Assembly: GCA_024398845.1 (NCBI GenBank)
Contig: JAKSIM010000028.1
Coordinates: forward strand, 1-38,494
Length of the DNA stretch: 38,494 bases
Direction: 5' to 3'
Source: Fibrobacter sp.
GTDB lineage: Bacteria; Fibrobacterota; Fibrobacteria; Fibrobacterales; Fibrobacteraceae
Part shown: one piece after another, positions 23,028-31,122 of the stretch
Numbering within the stretch: the stretch's first letter is position 1
Layout of the letters: every line of letters starts with the position of its first letter
Notes under the pieces: generated by a model
The model's input: the letters and a program-made list of their open reading frames with translations, nothing else
The model's database searches: none
What the model was told of the DNA's origin: nothing
Position numbers and translations under genes: made by a program

Positions 23028-23772
23028 TTACTTGAAGAAGTTCATGTTCAGCCAGGCTGTTTTACCGTCTTTGCTGACAGCGAAACCGCAAGCCACCTTG
23101 GTATACTTGGTGTTGCGCATGTTCAGGTAATGCCCAATGTAAGAGTAATCCTCGTCCTTGTTTGGGTCGCGTTCTCCGCTAGTGACGAGCTTCTTTTCGT
23201 CTTCCCACATCATGGCACTGTAATAATATACGATTTTTGTGGTGTCGGTTCCCATCCACTGGGTGTTGATATTAGGGCCTGTGTTTTGTGCCATTTCGTG
23301 GCAACTTCCAAAATGACCATGGGCAGAACCCGCTTCCATATCGGCGGCGGCCTGCTTGTCGGTGCAGGTTTGTAAGCTGTCTGCCGCAAGCGTGAGCGGG
23401 GCGGCTCCTTCGGTGGCGCGGTAGGCGTTGATAGTATCCAGACAATTCTCGCGCCAGCTCTTGGCAGGGGCGATTTCTGTTTCGCTACTTGCAGGCGGTT
23501 CGCTCTCGCTGCTTGTTGCGACTTTTTCTTTTGCGCTTGATGAACTTACACTTGATGAGCTAACATTTGATGAGCTAACGCTTGAGGAACTGCTTTTTGC
23601 GTCAGAACTTTCCTCTTTTGTTGTAGAGCTACTGCTCGCGATGGTTTCGCTGCTTTTTAATGTGGTTGTATCGGGGCTCACGCTAGAATTGGAATCGTCA
23701 GAACAGGCTGTGAAAAAAAAACGTAGCGGTAATGGCTGTGACGCCCAAGTATTTTAATAAAGAGCGCTTCAT
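23028..23772 (-). pseudogene. CAP-domain lipoprotein, frameshifted in a T9 run of its signal peptide
   Basis: From ATG 23772 the frame gives MKRSLLKYLGVTAITATFFF and then runs to a stop soon after a run of nine T (23721-23713). With eight T it reads on as FFTACSDD, a lipobox-like cysteine, then a serine-rich linker and a CAP (SCP/TAPS) domain ending at 23028, 247 residues in all. The CAP part (from NCLDTINAYRATEGAAPL) is intact and includes GHFGSCHEMAQNTGPNI and TKVACGF. The in-frame alternative start, GTG at 23681, has no ribosome site and would lose export. The ATG is 4 bases after the stop of the Fib_succ_major gene, so the two are one operon. This could be a dead gene, a phase-OFF allele, a slippage-expressed gene or a base-count error. 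Confidence 0.75.
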
Positions 23773-23776
23773 GGGT

Positions 23777-24772
23777 TTACTCAAGACTTGCGATGCACCT
23801 GACGTACAGGCCTTTTTGAGTGTTTTCGTCTGTGCGGTTGATGCTTTTGCCTAAGCGTCTAAATTCCCAGGCGCGACCGGTGTTTTTGGTAATGGAGGTG
23901 GCGGACCAATAATGCCCGGTGGATCCGCCGTCGCAGTAACCATCCCAGTCTTTGCAACCACCTACACCGATGTTTTCCCAATCCAGTTTTGATTGGTCCC
24001 TTTGGTAATCTCGCCAATCGCTGTCGTCGGGGAGGCGCCAGCCAGCGGGGCAGGCCCTCTTGGCTTCGCTGTAAGTGTAAAAACGTCCGTGCTTTTGGCA
24101 GAATAAAGTGTCTTCGAGCAGGCATTGTTTTACGTTTTGGAGACTGAATTTTAGATTGGCTGTCATCCAGAGTTTTTCGCCTTTTTGCTCAACGCTGTAT
24201 TTTTTGCCGTCACGGGAGTCTGTCAAAATCATGTCTTTTTGAGAGACGTTCTTTTCGGCGTACAAGTCTCGTTCGGCTACGCAACGAATATTGACGGCGG
24301 CGTCTTTGACGATAGAAACGGGCTTTGCGATTCCGCGCTTGATATCTAGCATCATTGCTTTATCGCCAGCGCCGGCAATGGCGAAGTAGGCTGCGTCTTT
24401 ACCTTTGATTGATTTTTTTGAATCGTTCATAAGGTAGTAGCCGCGAGTTTTTCCGGCAAATGATTTGACGTTCGGTTTTTTGCGCGGTCCCGTAAAACGA
24501 GCTTTGTAAATATCATTCCATTCTAGCACATCGGGAAGATGGGTTCCTTCGGGGCAAGCGCCTTCCCAAGCGTCGGATGTGTAGAATTGGTTTTTGCTTT
24601 TATCAGCAAAACTGGCTTGTTCTGCAAACTTCAAATTGTCGGTAAACCAGTTCAGTTTGCCGTTTGAAATGGTTTTGTAGGAGTGATTGTCGCGGGAGTC
24701 CACAACAGGAGCAGCGAGTACAAAACTTACACTTAACGAAAAGGCCACAGCCAGACGGCCCACAATACCCAT
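23777..24772 (-). CDS. Secreted protein with two Fib_succ_major paralogous domains
   Basis: Encodes 331 residues. A signal peptide (about 1-20, ending VLAAP) precedes two copies of the Fibrobacter succinogenes major paralogous domain. Each has the signature order DSRDxxxY, W-x3-NLKF, ACPxGxxLPDxxxW: copy one at about 24-165, copy two at about 183-330 (with GHYWSATS and GLYVRCIAS). These domains are abundant in Fibrobacter and Bacteroidetes surface proteins; their function is unknown. The first copy is divergent and lacks the YWSATS part. GAGGTG lies before the ATG. It is the first gene of a pair with the frameshifted CAP lipoprotein. Confidence 0.88.
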   Translation of the reverse strand: MGIVGRLAVAFSLSVSFVLAAPVVDSRDNHSYKTISNGKLNWFTDNLKFAEQASFADKSKNQFYTSDAWEGACPEGTHLPDVLEWNDIYKARFTGPRKKPNVKSFAGKTRGYYLMNDSKKSIKGKDAAYFAIAGAGDKAMMLDIKRGIAKPVSIVKDAAVNIRCVAERDLYAEKNVSQKDMILTDSRDGKKYSVEQKGEKLWMTANLKFSLQNVKQCLLEDTLFCQKHGRFYTYSEAKRACPAGWRLPDDSDWRDYQRDQSKLDWENIGVGGCKDWDGYCDGGSTGHYWSATSITKNTGRAWEFRRLGKSINRTDENTQKGLYVRCIASLE

Positions 24773-24894
24773 TATACACCTCGATTCAATTTCGAAATAT
24801 TTTGGTTATAAATTAATATATACCGAAAAACTTAATCGAGATGGGTCTAGAACAAAAAAAATCAAAAAATTTGTTTACAATCGGCCAAAAATTT

Positions 24895-25728
24895 TTACAC
24901 AGCTCTAAAACCATCGTCTTCGAGCATGATTTTTCCTTCTCGGAACAAAGTTCCAAGAATTTTCTTGAATGTCTTTTTGGACATTCCAAACTCGTTGCGG
25001 ATGGTTTCTGGGTCGGAGTGGTCGCCAAACGGGAGGAAGCCTCCCGCCGCTTGTAGTTTTTCGAGGATGGCGGCGGGGCTTTCGCTGTTTATAATGCCTT
25101 TGTAACCGACCGGAGTGAGGTTCAGGGTGATTTTGCCATCGCTCGTGAAACGTTGTATGTAACCGGTCATGGTGTCGCCAATGTAAATGCGCGGAGTTCC
25201 AGGTTGCATCATTAGACGGCCCGTGTAGCGGTAGTCCACAAGGAAGTCAACGTAGTCCGGAGTCACTTCGTAGGCGGCGAGTTGCACGCGCTGGCCGATG
25301 TGGAGTTCTTCGGTATTCAGGTCCAAGAAACTTTTGATTTTTTCGGTTGCGACAAGGCGTCCGCTCTTTTCGTCTTCTAGAACGTAGACAACGCAACGAT
25401 CGCCTTTTTGCAGGTCGCCCAGTTGCTGTTTAAAGGGAAGCATCAAGTCCTTGTTGATGCCCCAGTCGAGGAAGGCACCAAAGCGGTTCACTTCCTTAAC
25501 GCTCAGCACGGCGAATTCTCCGACTTGTGCGTAGGGCTTGTTGAGCGTTGCGATAGGGCGGTCCTCGGAGTCCATGTAAACAAAGACGTCAATGATTTCG
25601 TCGAGTTCCAATTGGAATTGATTCTGGTTCCCGGGGAGGAGTATGCGTCCGCCTGTTTCGAGTTCCAAGTAGTAGCCCTGCGGCATGATGGCGTCTACGC
25701 GGGCTTTGTTGAATTTTCCGAGTTCCAT
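24895..25728 (-). CDS. cvfB: S1-like RNA-binding protein CvfB
   Basis: Encodes 277 residues, matching CvfB (YitL): tandem S1-type OB domains and a winged helix at the C-terminus. The S1 pattern is clear in VGEFAVLSVKEVNRFGAFLDWGINKDLMLPF (about 66-96) and in GDTMTGYIQRFTSDGKITLNL. The winged helix includes FGMSKKTFKKILGTLFREGKI. CvfB in Firmicutes binds RNA and affects virulence-gene expression; in Fibrobacter its role is unknown. The gene is downstream of a DUF5662 gene on the same strand, with a hairpin in the 70-base gap. The 122 bases after its stop (24773-24894) hold no gene. Confidence 0.88.
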   Translation of the reverse strand: MELGKFNKARVDAIMPQGYYLELETGGRILLPGNQNQFQLELDEIIDVFVYMDSEDRPIATLNKPYAQVGEFAVLSVKEVNRFGAFLDWGINKDLMLPFKQQLGDLQKGDRCVVYVLEDEKSGRLVATEKIKSFLDLNTEELHIGQRVQLAAYEVTPDYVDFLVDYRYTGRLMMQPGTPRIYIGDTMTGYIQRFTSDGKITLNLTPVGYKGIINSESPAAILEKLQAAGGFLPFGDHSDPETIRNEFGMSKKTFKKILGTLFREGKIMLEDDGFRAV

Positions 25729-25757
25729 AATAAGGCCTTTCCGTTCAAGTGTTTTTT

Positions 25758-25774
25758 GCCGGACCTGCTCCGGC
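25758..25774. other. Hairpin in the cvfB leader region
   Basis: GCCGGA (25758-25763) and TCCGGC (25769-25774) form a 6-base GC stem with a 5-base loop between the DUF5662 gene and cvfB. On the minus strand it is followed by A-residues, not T, so it is not a terminator in the direction of these genes. Confidence 0.4.
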
Positions 25775-25798
25775 GCTGCTTTTTAAAATAGAAAAATG

Positions 25799-26335
25799 CT
25801 ATTCCGTCGGCAAATCCTTGCAGTGACGGATGAATTTCAATGTTTCTTTTTCGCCTTTTTCGGCGAGCATGCTCAAAAGGTACAGCAGCTTCTTGTAGGT
25901 CTGCTCCGTCATTTTTTCGTGGGCGGTGCTTTTAGTGAGGTAGAGGAGAGGCGATTCCTGCGTGTAGTTTGCCTTGTTGTATGTTTTGGAGGCGGCCACG
26001 CGATCGCAGAACATTTCCTTGATGTAGCGATCGGGCATGTCCATCGGCACAATCTTCTTGGTGGCCATCTCGTAGTCGTACCAGAATTCGAAGTGGTGTT
26101 TGTTCCTGCCTTTGTGGTGCATCCAGGCGAGGCTCATGCCTGTATCGCGGCGTTCCCCGTTGTTCGGCGATTCCTTTCCGGTGTAGTATTTGGCGCCTGG
26201 GATGAATTCCGTTGGCGTGTACTTGGAAAGGTCGTGGAAAAGTCCCTGGAATCCGATTCCGGCTCTGAAGCAAAGGCGCACGACTTCGTGGCGGTGCTTT
26301 GTGATAGTTATAAAGTGTCGAATCGGGTGGAACAT
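25799..26335 (-). CDS. DUF5662 family protein
   Basis: Encodes 178 residues, no signal peptide, probably cytoplasmic. It matches DUF5662 in H14-x-H16, GLFHDLSKYTPTEF (H34, D35) and MHHKGRNKHHFEFW. The spaced histidines and the HD pair resemble an HD-type metal site, but no activity is known to me for the family. TACCTTTC ends 5 bases before the ATG and no Shine-Dalgarno site is visible. It diverges from the metallophosphoesterase gene over 47 bases; both have a promoter-like box next to the start codon. Confidence 0.78.
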   Translation of the reverse strand: MFHPIRHFITITKHRHEVVRLCFRAGIGFQGLFHDLSKYTPTEFIPGAKYYTGKESPNNGERRDTGMSLAWMHHKGRNKHHFEFWYDYEMATKKIVPMDMPDRYIKEMFCDRVAASKTYNKANYTQESPLLYLTKSTAHEKMTEQTYKKLLYLLSMLAEKGEKETLKFIRHCKDLPTE

Positions 26336-26340
26336 GTTGA

Positions 26341-26378
26341 GAAAGGTAGTAAAATATGCTGCTTTTATTATATCTTTA
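26341..26378. promoter_or_regulatory. Divergent promoter boxes next to two start codons
   Basis: TACCTTTC (26348-26341, minus) ends 5 bases before the DUF5662 ATG and TATCTTTA (26371-26378, plus) ends 4 bases before the metallophosphoesterase ATG. No TTG lies at 19-21 bases from either. The two promoters share a 47-base gap. Confidence 0.45.
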
Positions 26379-26382
26379 AAAC

Positions 26383-27378
26383 ATGAATTCCTCCATAGAT
26401 TTTATTGGCGACATCCACGGGCATTGCGATGAATTGCGCTCTTTGCTGCAAAAGCTTGGCTATGTGGAAACCGCGGGGGCTTTTCGGTTCCCGGGTGGGG
26501 CGCGTTCGGTGGTGTTTTTGGGCGATTACATTGACCGTGGATTGCAAGTGCGAGAAACCGTGAACCTGGTGCGCGCGATGCGCGATGCCGGCTCGGCTGT
26601 GGCACTTATGGGGAATCACGAATTCAATGCGCTCAGTTTCTGGCAGTTGAACGGGCTCGGCGGTCGGACGCTCAAGTCCATTCGCGGCGGTTACTTGCGC
26701 GAACATTCGTTCAACAAGGTCGCCATCCATACGAGGACGGTGGAATCGTACAAGGGGCGCAAGGAAGAGTTTGCCGAAATGCTCGATTTCTTGAAGACGC
26801 TTCCGTTCTACTTGGAAACGGAAACGTTCCGGGCGCAGCACGCCTGCTTTGACATGCGTTGCGCCGAGGAACTCAAGGCGGCGGGTGTGCGCTGTTTTGC
26901 GGACGGAAATTTCGATGAACTCATCACCCGCGCGAATGACCAGTTTGACGAGTACGAAGATTCGCTGTTCCACCCGATTGACATATTCTTAAAGGGGCCG
27001 GAATTGAATTTGCCAAGCGGAATGACGTTCCGCGATGGTGAGGGCGTGCTTCGCAGGCGCATGAGGCTCCGCTGGTGGGTTGACCCGAAGGGCTCAACTC
27101 TTAGAGATTTGAGCTTTCAACCGGGTGTAGAATTCCCGGCCTGCGATGTGGGGCCGGAACTTGGAAACCGCGGATTTTATGGCGAAAATGAACGTCCGGT
27201 TTTCTTTGGTCATTACTGGCTCACGGGGCTTCCGGCGTTGATTCGCGATAACGTTTGCTGTTTGGACTACAGCGTTGCGGGGTACCGCGGCGATGGACGC
27301 CTGGTGGCTTACCGCTTCGATGGCGAACAGGCGCTTGACGCAGGCAAGTTCGTCTGGGTGGATGCTGGGACGGTATGA
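26383..27378 (+). CDS. Metallophosphoesterase (PPP-like phosphatase)
   Basis: Encodes 331 residues. Calcineurin-like motifs: GDIHGH (G9, D10, H12), GDYIDRG (D48, D51, R52), GNHE (N78, H79). A later GHYWLTG supplies another metal histidine. The group includes bacterial serine/threonine phosphatases and diadenosine tetraphosphatases (PrpE, ApaH type); the substrate is not clear. No signal peptide. TATCTTTA ends 4 bases before the ATG, suggesting leaderless start. Its stop overlaps the start of the cytochrome gene by four bases (ATGA), which couples their translation. Confidence 0.85.
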   Translation: MNSSIDFIGDIHGHCDELRSLLQKLGYVETAGAFRFPGGARSVVFLGDYIDRGLQVRETVNLVRAMRDAGSAVALMGNHEFNALSFWQLNGLGGRTLKSIRGGYLREHSFNKVAIHTRTVESYKGRKEEFAEMLDFLKTLPFYLETETFRAQHACFDMRCAEELKAAGVRCFADGNFDELITRANDQFDEYEDSLFHPIDIFLKGPELNLPSGMTFRDGEGVLRRRMRLRWWVDPKGSTLRDLSFQPGVEFPACDVGPELGNRGFYGENERPVFFGHYWLTGLPALIRDNVCCLDYSVAGYRGDGRLVAYRFDGEQALDAGKFVWVDAGTV

Positions 27379-29555
27379 TGCAAAAACTGCGCCCGTACCT
27401 AGTGAAATTGGCGTCCCTGAAAGTGAGCGCTTTCCTTTTGGTGGCGTTTTTGCTTTTGACGTTCTGGGGCGTGATGGCGCAGACGAATGCGGAGGCCGCA
27501 GGGATTAGCGTTGCCGATGCCGCTGACCGATTCTTTGGAAGTTATTTTATTTGGGCGCTCGGTTGGGTGCCGATTCCAGCTTTCAAAACGCTTGCCGTAC
27601 TTTCGAGCATCCATTTGATTTTGAGCATGGTCTATAGAATGCCGCGTGTGCGTGGAGTGCGCGGTGGTTGGCGGAATCTTGGGCTTTATGGAATGCATGT
27701 GGCGCTTTTGGTTTTGCTGGTGGGGAGTCTTGTGGGGAGTACCGTTAAGCAGGAATATAACGGCTTTGCAGTAATGCAAAATGCGGATGAGAACGTTGCA
27801 CGGGATGCGACTGCGCTGGGGCCCGCGAAACTTTCGCAGTTGAAGTTCTTTGCGCTTGATGATAGTTTGGGCGTAAATCCTCTTGAAATTACTACCGCTG
27901 AGTGGCCGTACTTTGTGCAATACCGCGGCTATGTGGAGATGGCGCCTGGTAAAAATGTGGCGCTGTATCGTGCGACGTACGATCCGTTCCATGCGGTGCC
28001 GTATGTATTTATGATTTTGTTTGTACTGAGTGCGGTATTCCATTATGTTGCGCGAGTGCGAGTCGTTAAGGGAGTCGCTGTGGCGTCGCTTGCTGTTTTG
28101 CTTGCGGGAATGGCGTTCCCGGTAGAGGCTAACGCGACCGTGAAGCCCGTGCCTGTATTTGCCTCGACGGGAGATGTGGTTTTACCGAGTCAGCCTGTAT
28201 TCTATAACGGTGAATTTCATGCGTACGATTCCTTTGCGCGAGAGGTGCTGGATGAATTAAGCGGGAAGGTGACGTACAAAAGTGAATCGGGCGAGAGGAT
28301 TCCGGCGATAAGTGTTGTGACTGACATTATTAATTCGGCGACGGATTCTGGGTGCGCGACAGATGTAGCTGCAAAATCCGTGCCGCCAACGGATTCGCTC
28401 CCGCTGTTCAAGGTCTTGCGCAGTGACGTCTTGTTGGCACTCCAAATGCCAGCGCAAAAACGCTATGTGAGTTTTGCGGAACTGCAACAATCGCGCGGGC
28501 TCCTAGAAATTTATGCGAGCCGCGACGACAAGCACCCGGCAACAGCCGAAATGAAGCGCCTGCTCGGGAATGTTCTGCTTTACGAGAGCGTTCAAAAAAG
28601 AGAGGCCTTTGAATTTAAGACATACACGGATTCCGTGCGTGACAGGGTCGGCAATGAAGTTGTTTACCATAGGCTGAATCCTGTTTTGTGGACGTTCGTA
28701 TTGGCTGTGCTTGGATTGTTGTTAGCCTCGGCTAACTTATGGGCGAAGTCCCGTAAATTGGACGTTGGCGCGAATGTGGCGTGCCTTTTGTCGACGCTCG
28801 TTTTAGGCTTTGCATTGGTGTTGCGCTGGTATGCGACCTCCAGAGTTCCGCTCGCGAATCTTTACGAAATCATCCTGGTGGTGTCGCTTTTGCTACAAGG
28901 CTTTTTGGTGGGCGCGTTTATCTGGTGCAAACGCCGCACGTTTACGCTTATGGTTCCGGTTGCGTTTATGACGTGCCTGCTTTTGTTCTTTGCAAAGTTC
29001 GTGCTGGAAACAGGAAATACGTTCCAGACGATTCCCGCGGTCTTGAATTCGTCTGTGTTTTTGACGCTGCATGTGTTTACGATTGCAGTAGGCTTTGCGG
29101 CGATGATTTTGAGTGGCGTCGTGGCACATGTTTGCCTGTGGCGTGCGACCGTGGCGAGACTGCAGCTGCTTTATGCGACGCTTGCGTTTGGGGCGGGCTT
29201 TACAATTTTAGGAACGCTCCTGGGCGGGGTGTGGGCGGACTTTGCGTGGGGTCGTTTCTGGGGGTTCGACCCGAAGGAATGCGGAGCGCTTTTCGTTTGT
29301 TTGTGGGGAATGCTTGCGCTGCATTTGCGTGCCGGTCGCCTGGTTGACGAACGTGGGTTTGCGCTCATCAACTGTTTTAACGTAATCGTCACGTTCCTCT
29401 GCTGGTTCGGTGTGAACCTGCTTGGCGTCGGGCTTCACAGCTACGGATTCCAAAGCGGGACGGCACTTTGGCTTGGTTGTTTTGTGATGGTAGATGTAAT
29501 TGTTATTTGCGCTTTGCACGTAGGGCGAGGCGCACGCCGTCTGCCGCGCTCGTGA
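27375..29555 (+). CDS. ccsBA: Fused cytochrome c synthesis protein CcsBA (ResB-ResC type)
   Basis: Encodes 726 residues. The N-terminal part (about 1-430) resembles ResB/Ccs1: early membrane helices, a periplasmic part and a helix near 210-255. The C-terminal part (about 440-726) is the haem-handling CcsA domain with the tryptophan-rich WWD-type motif VWADFAWGRFWGFDPKECG (W620, W629, D632) and histidines in LHVFT and LHSYG. It transfers haem to CXXCH apocytochromes on the outer side of the membrane (System II). Fusions are known in Bacteroidetes and Epsilonproteobacteria. Two ATG codons start it; the first at 27375 overlaps the phosphoesterase stop. Its 3' end overlaps the convergent COG2509 gene by 53 bases. 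Confidence 0.87.
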   Translation: MMQKLRPYLVKLASLKVSAFLLVAFLLLTFWGVMAQTNAEAAGISVADAADRFFGSYFIWALGWVPIPAFKTLAVLSSIHLILSMVYRMPRVRGVRGGWRNLGLYGMHVALLVLLVGSLVGSTVKQEYNGFAVMQNADENVARDATALGPAKLSQLKFFALDDSLGVNPLEITTAEWPYFVQYRGYVEMAPGKNVALYRATYDPFHAVPYVFMILFVLSAVFHYVARVRVVKGVAVASLAVLLAGMAFPVEANATVKPVPVFASTGDVVLPSQPVFYNGEFHAYDSFAREVLDELSGKVTYKSESGERIPAISVVTDIINSATDSGCATDVAAKSVPPTDSLPLFKVLRSDVLLALQMPAQKRYVSFAELQQSRGLLEIYASRDDKHPATAEMKRLLGNVLLYESVQKREAFEFKTYTDSVRDRVGNEVVYHRLNPVLWTFVLAVLGLLLASANLWAKSRKLDVGANVACLLSTLVLGFALVLRWYATSRVPLANLYEIILVVSLLLQGFLVGAFIWCKRRTFTLMVPVAFMTCLLLFFAKFVLETGNTFQTIPAVLNSSVFLTLHVFTIAVGFAAMILSGVVAHVCLWRATVARLQLLYATLAFGAGFTILGTLLGGVWADFAWGRFWGFDPKECGALFVCLWGMLALHLRAGRLVDERGFALINCFNVIVTFLCWFGVNLLGVGLHSYGFQSGTALWLGCFVMVDVIVICALHVGRGARRLPRS

Positions 29556-31104
29556 CGATTCCGCCGGCATAACCCGCACCTTCTCCAAGTACAAATAGGC
29601 CTTGCGTATTGACGCTCTCGAGAGTGTCGTTGTTGCGCGTGACGCGCAAAGGAGAGCTGGTGCGTGTTTCGGGGGCGACGATGAGCCCCTGGTCTATGAA
29701 TCCCGGAATTTTTCGGTCGAAGTTCTGGAAGCCTTCGGCGAGGGATTTGCAAATGGTTTTGTCTAGCCAATCCCACATGTTGCAGGCGACGAGTCCACAG
29801 GGGTAGGTGGATTTGGGTAAATTCTTGTCGGTGTGATGGGCGAGGAACGATTTGATGGTTTGCGCTGGGGCCGCGTAGTTCTTGCCGCCCACGCGGAAGG
29901 CGTTGCTTTCGATTTTGCGTTGAAAATCGAGGCCGCCAAAAAGCGTTTCGCTGGCTTGTACCGGAACGACGATGGCGCCGTTGGCCTTGGGGCCGTTACG
30001 GCGGCTGTAACTCATGCCGTTTGTGGCGAGTGTGCCGGCTTCGGAGGCGCAAGGCACCAAGACTCCGCCGGGACACATGCAAAAACTGTAGGCGGCCGAG
30101 GTTTCGTTCAGCGTTTTTGCGGTGAGGGCGTACTCGGCGCTCCCGGTGAGGCGTGTGTCGACGCCCTTGCCGAGCTGGCGAATGTTGATCAGTTCCTGAG
30201 GGTGTTCCACACGGACGCCCATGGCAAAAGCTTTGCTTTCGAGGGTGACTCCGCGGTCGTGGAGCAGTTCGTAAATGCGTCTAGAGGAGTGGCCTGTGGC
30301 GAGGACGAGCGATTCGCAAGGAACCCAATGGCCCATATCGCTTGAGCCTGGCGCGACATCGCGAATTTTGATTGCTGTGATGCTGCTGTCCTTGATTTCG
30401 ATATCTTCAAGAGCGGTGCTGTAATGAATTTTCCCGCCGAGGCGTGCGATTTCTTCGCGGACTTTGCGCAGCATGAGTACCAGACGGTCAGTGCCGATAT
30501 GCGGTTTTGCGAAGGTGACCACACTCTCGTCAATGCCGAATTTGACCATGTCTTTGAGGACTGCTTCCGAGAAGAGGTTCCTGCTGCGGGTATTGAGCTT
30601 CCCGTCACTGAATGCGCCGGCCCCGCCTTCGCCGAACAGTACGTTGGAGTGCTCGTTAAAGATTCGTTCGGCGAAGAACCTGCGGATGTCGCGGAATCGC
30701 TCCTCCACAGGCTTGCCTTGTTCGTACAAATCGACGGTGAATCCGCGACGCAGCAGGTGGAGGCATGCCCACAAGCCTGCGGGGCCCGCGCCGACCACGC
30801 TCACGTGGCTTGCCATGGGGACGGAGTCTTTTTGCGGGTCGTCGTCAAGCGATAAAACTTCGCGTGTCGCTTGGGTGAGCCCGCGGGCGGCGTTTCCGCT
30901 TGCGTGGAGTGGGGCATTTACGTCAAAAATAACGTTGTAGCTCCAGTGCGGTTCGCCGCGCCTCCGGCTATCAAGTGCAAAGCGTTCCACGTTCAGGTTA
31001 AAGATTGCCTCGGGGTTCAGGCGCAATTCGCGGGCCAGCGCCTCGCGGAACTGCCCCTTTTTTCGCAGGTCGACTGACAACTCTCTAAAGCGGTAGGTGA
31101 ACAT
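29503..31104 (-). CDS. FAD-dependent oxidoreductase-like protein (COG2509)
   Basis: Encodes 533 residues. A short N-terminal domain (about 1-100) precedes an FAD/NAD(P)-binding Rossmann region: VSVVGAGPAGLWACLHL (about 100-116), then FGEGGAGAFSDGKLNTR, SLVLATGHSS and a C-terminal GEGAGYAGGIVTSAADG (about 510-526). This matches COG2509, uncharacterised FAD-dependent dehydrogenases found widely in bacteria. Reaction unknown. The ATG at 31104 lies 18 bases after the beta-helix gene's stop on the same strand; a TATATTAG string ends 5 bases before it. Its last 53 bases overlap ccsBA on the opposite strand. Confidence 0.85.
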   Translation of the reverse strand: MFTYRFRELSVDLRKKGQFREALARELRLNPEAIFNLNVERFALDSRRRGEPHWSYNVIFDVNAPLHASGNAARGLTQATREVLSLDDDPQKDSVPMASHVSVVGAGPAGLWACLHLLRRGFTVDLYEQGKPVEERFRDIRRFFAERIFNEHSNVLFGEGGAGAFSDGKLNTRSRNLFSEAVLKDMVKFGIDESVVTFAKPHIGTDRLVLMLRKVREEIARLGGKIHYSTALEDIEIKDSSITAIKIRDVAPGSSDMGHWVPCESLVLATGHSSRRIYELLHDRGVTLESKAFAMGVRVEHPQELINIRQLGKGVDTRLTGSAEYALTAKTLNETSAAYSFCMCPGGVLVPCASEAGTLATNGMSYSRRNGPKANGAIVVPVQASETLFGGLDFQRKIESNAFRVGGKNYAAPAQTIKSFLAHHTDKNLPKSTYPCGLVACNMWDWLDKTICKSLAEGFQNFDRKIPGFIDQGLIVAPETRTSSPLRVTRNNDTLESVNTQGLFVLGEGAGYAGGIVTSAADGVRLALRAKRK

Positions 31105-31122
31105 GACGCCTAATATAAGATA

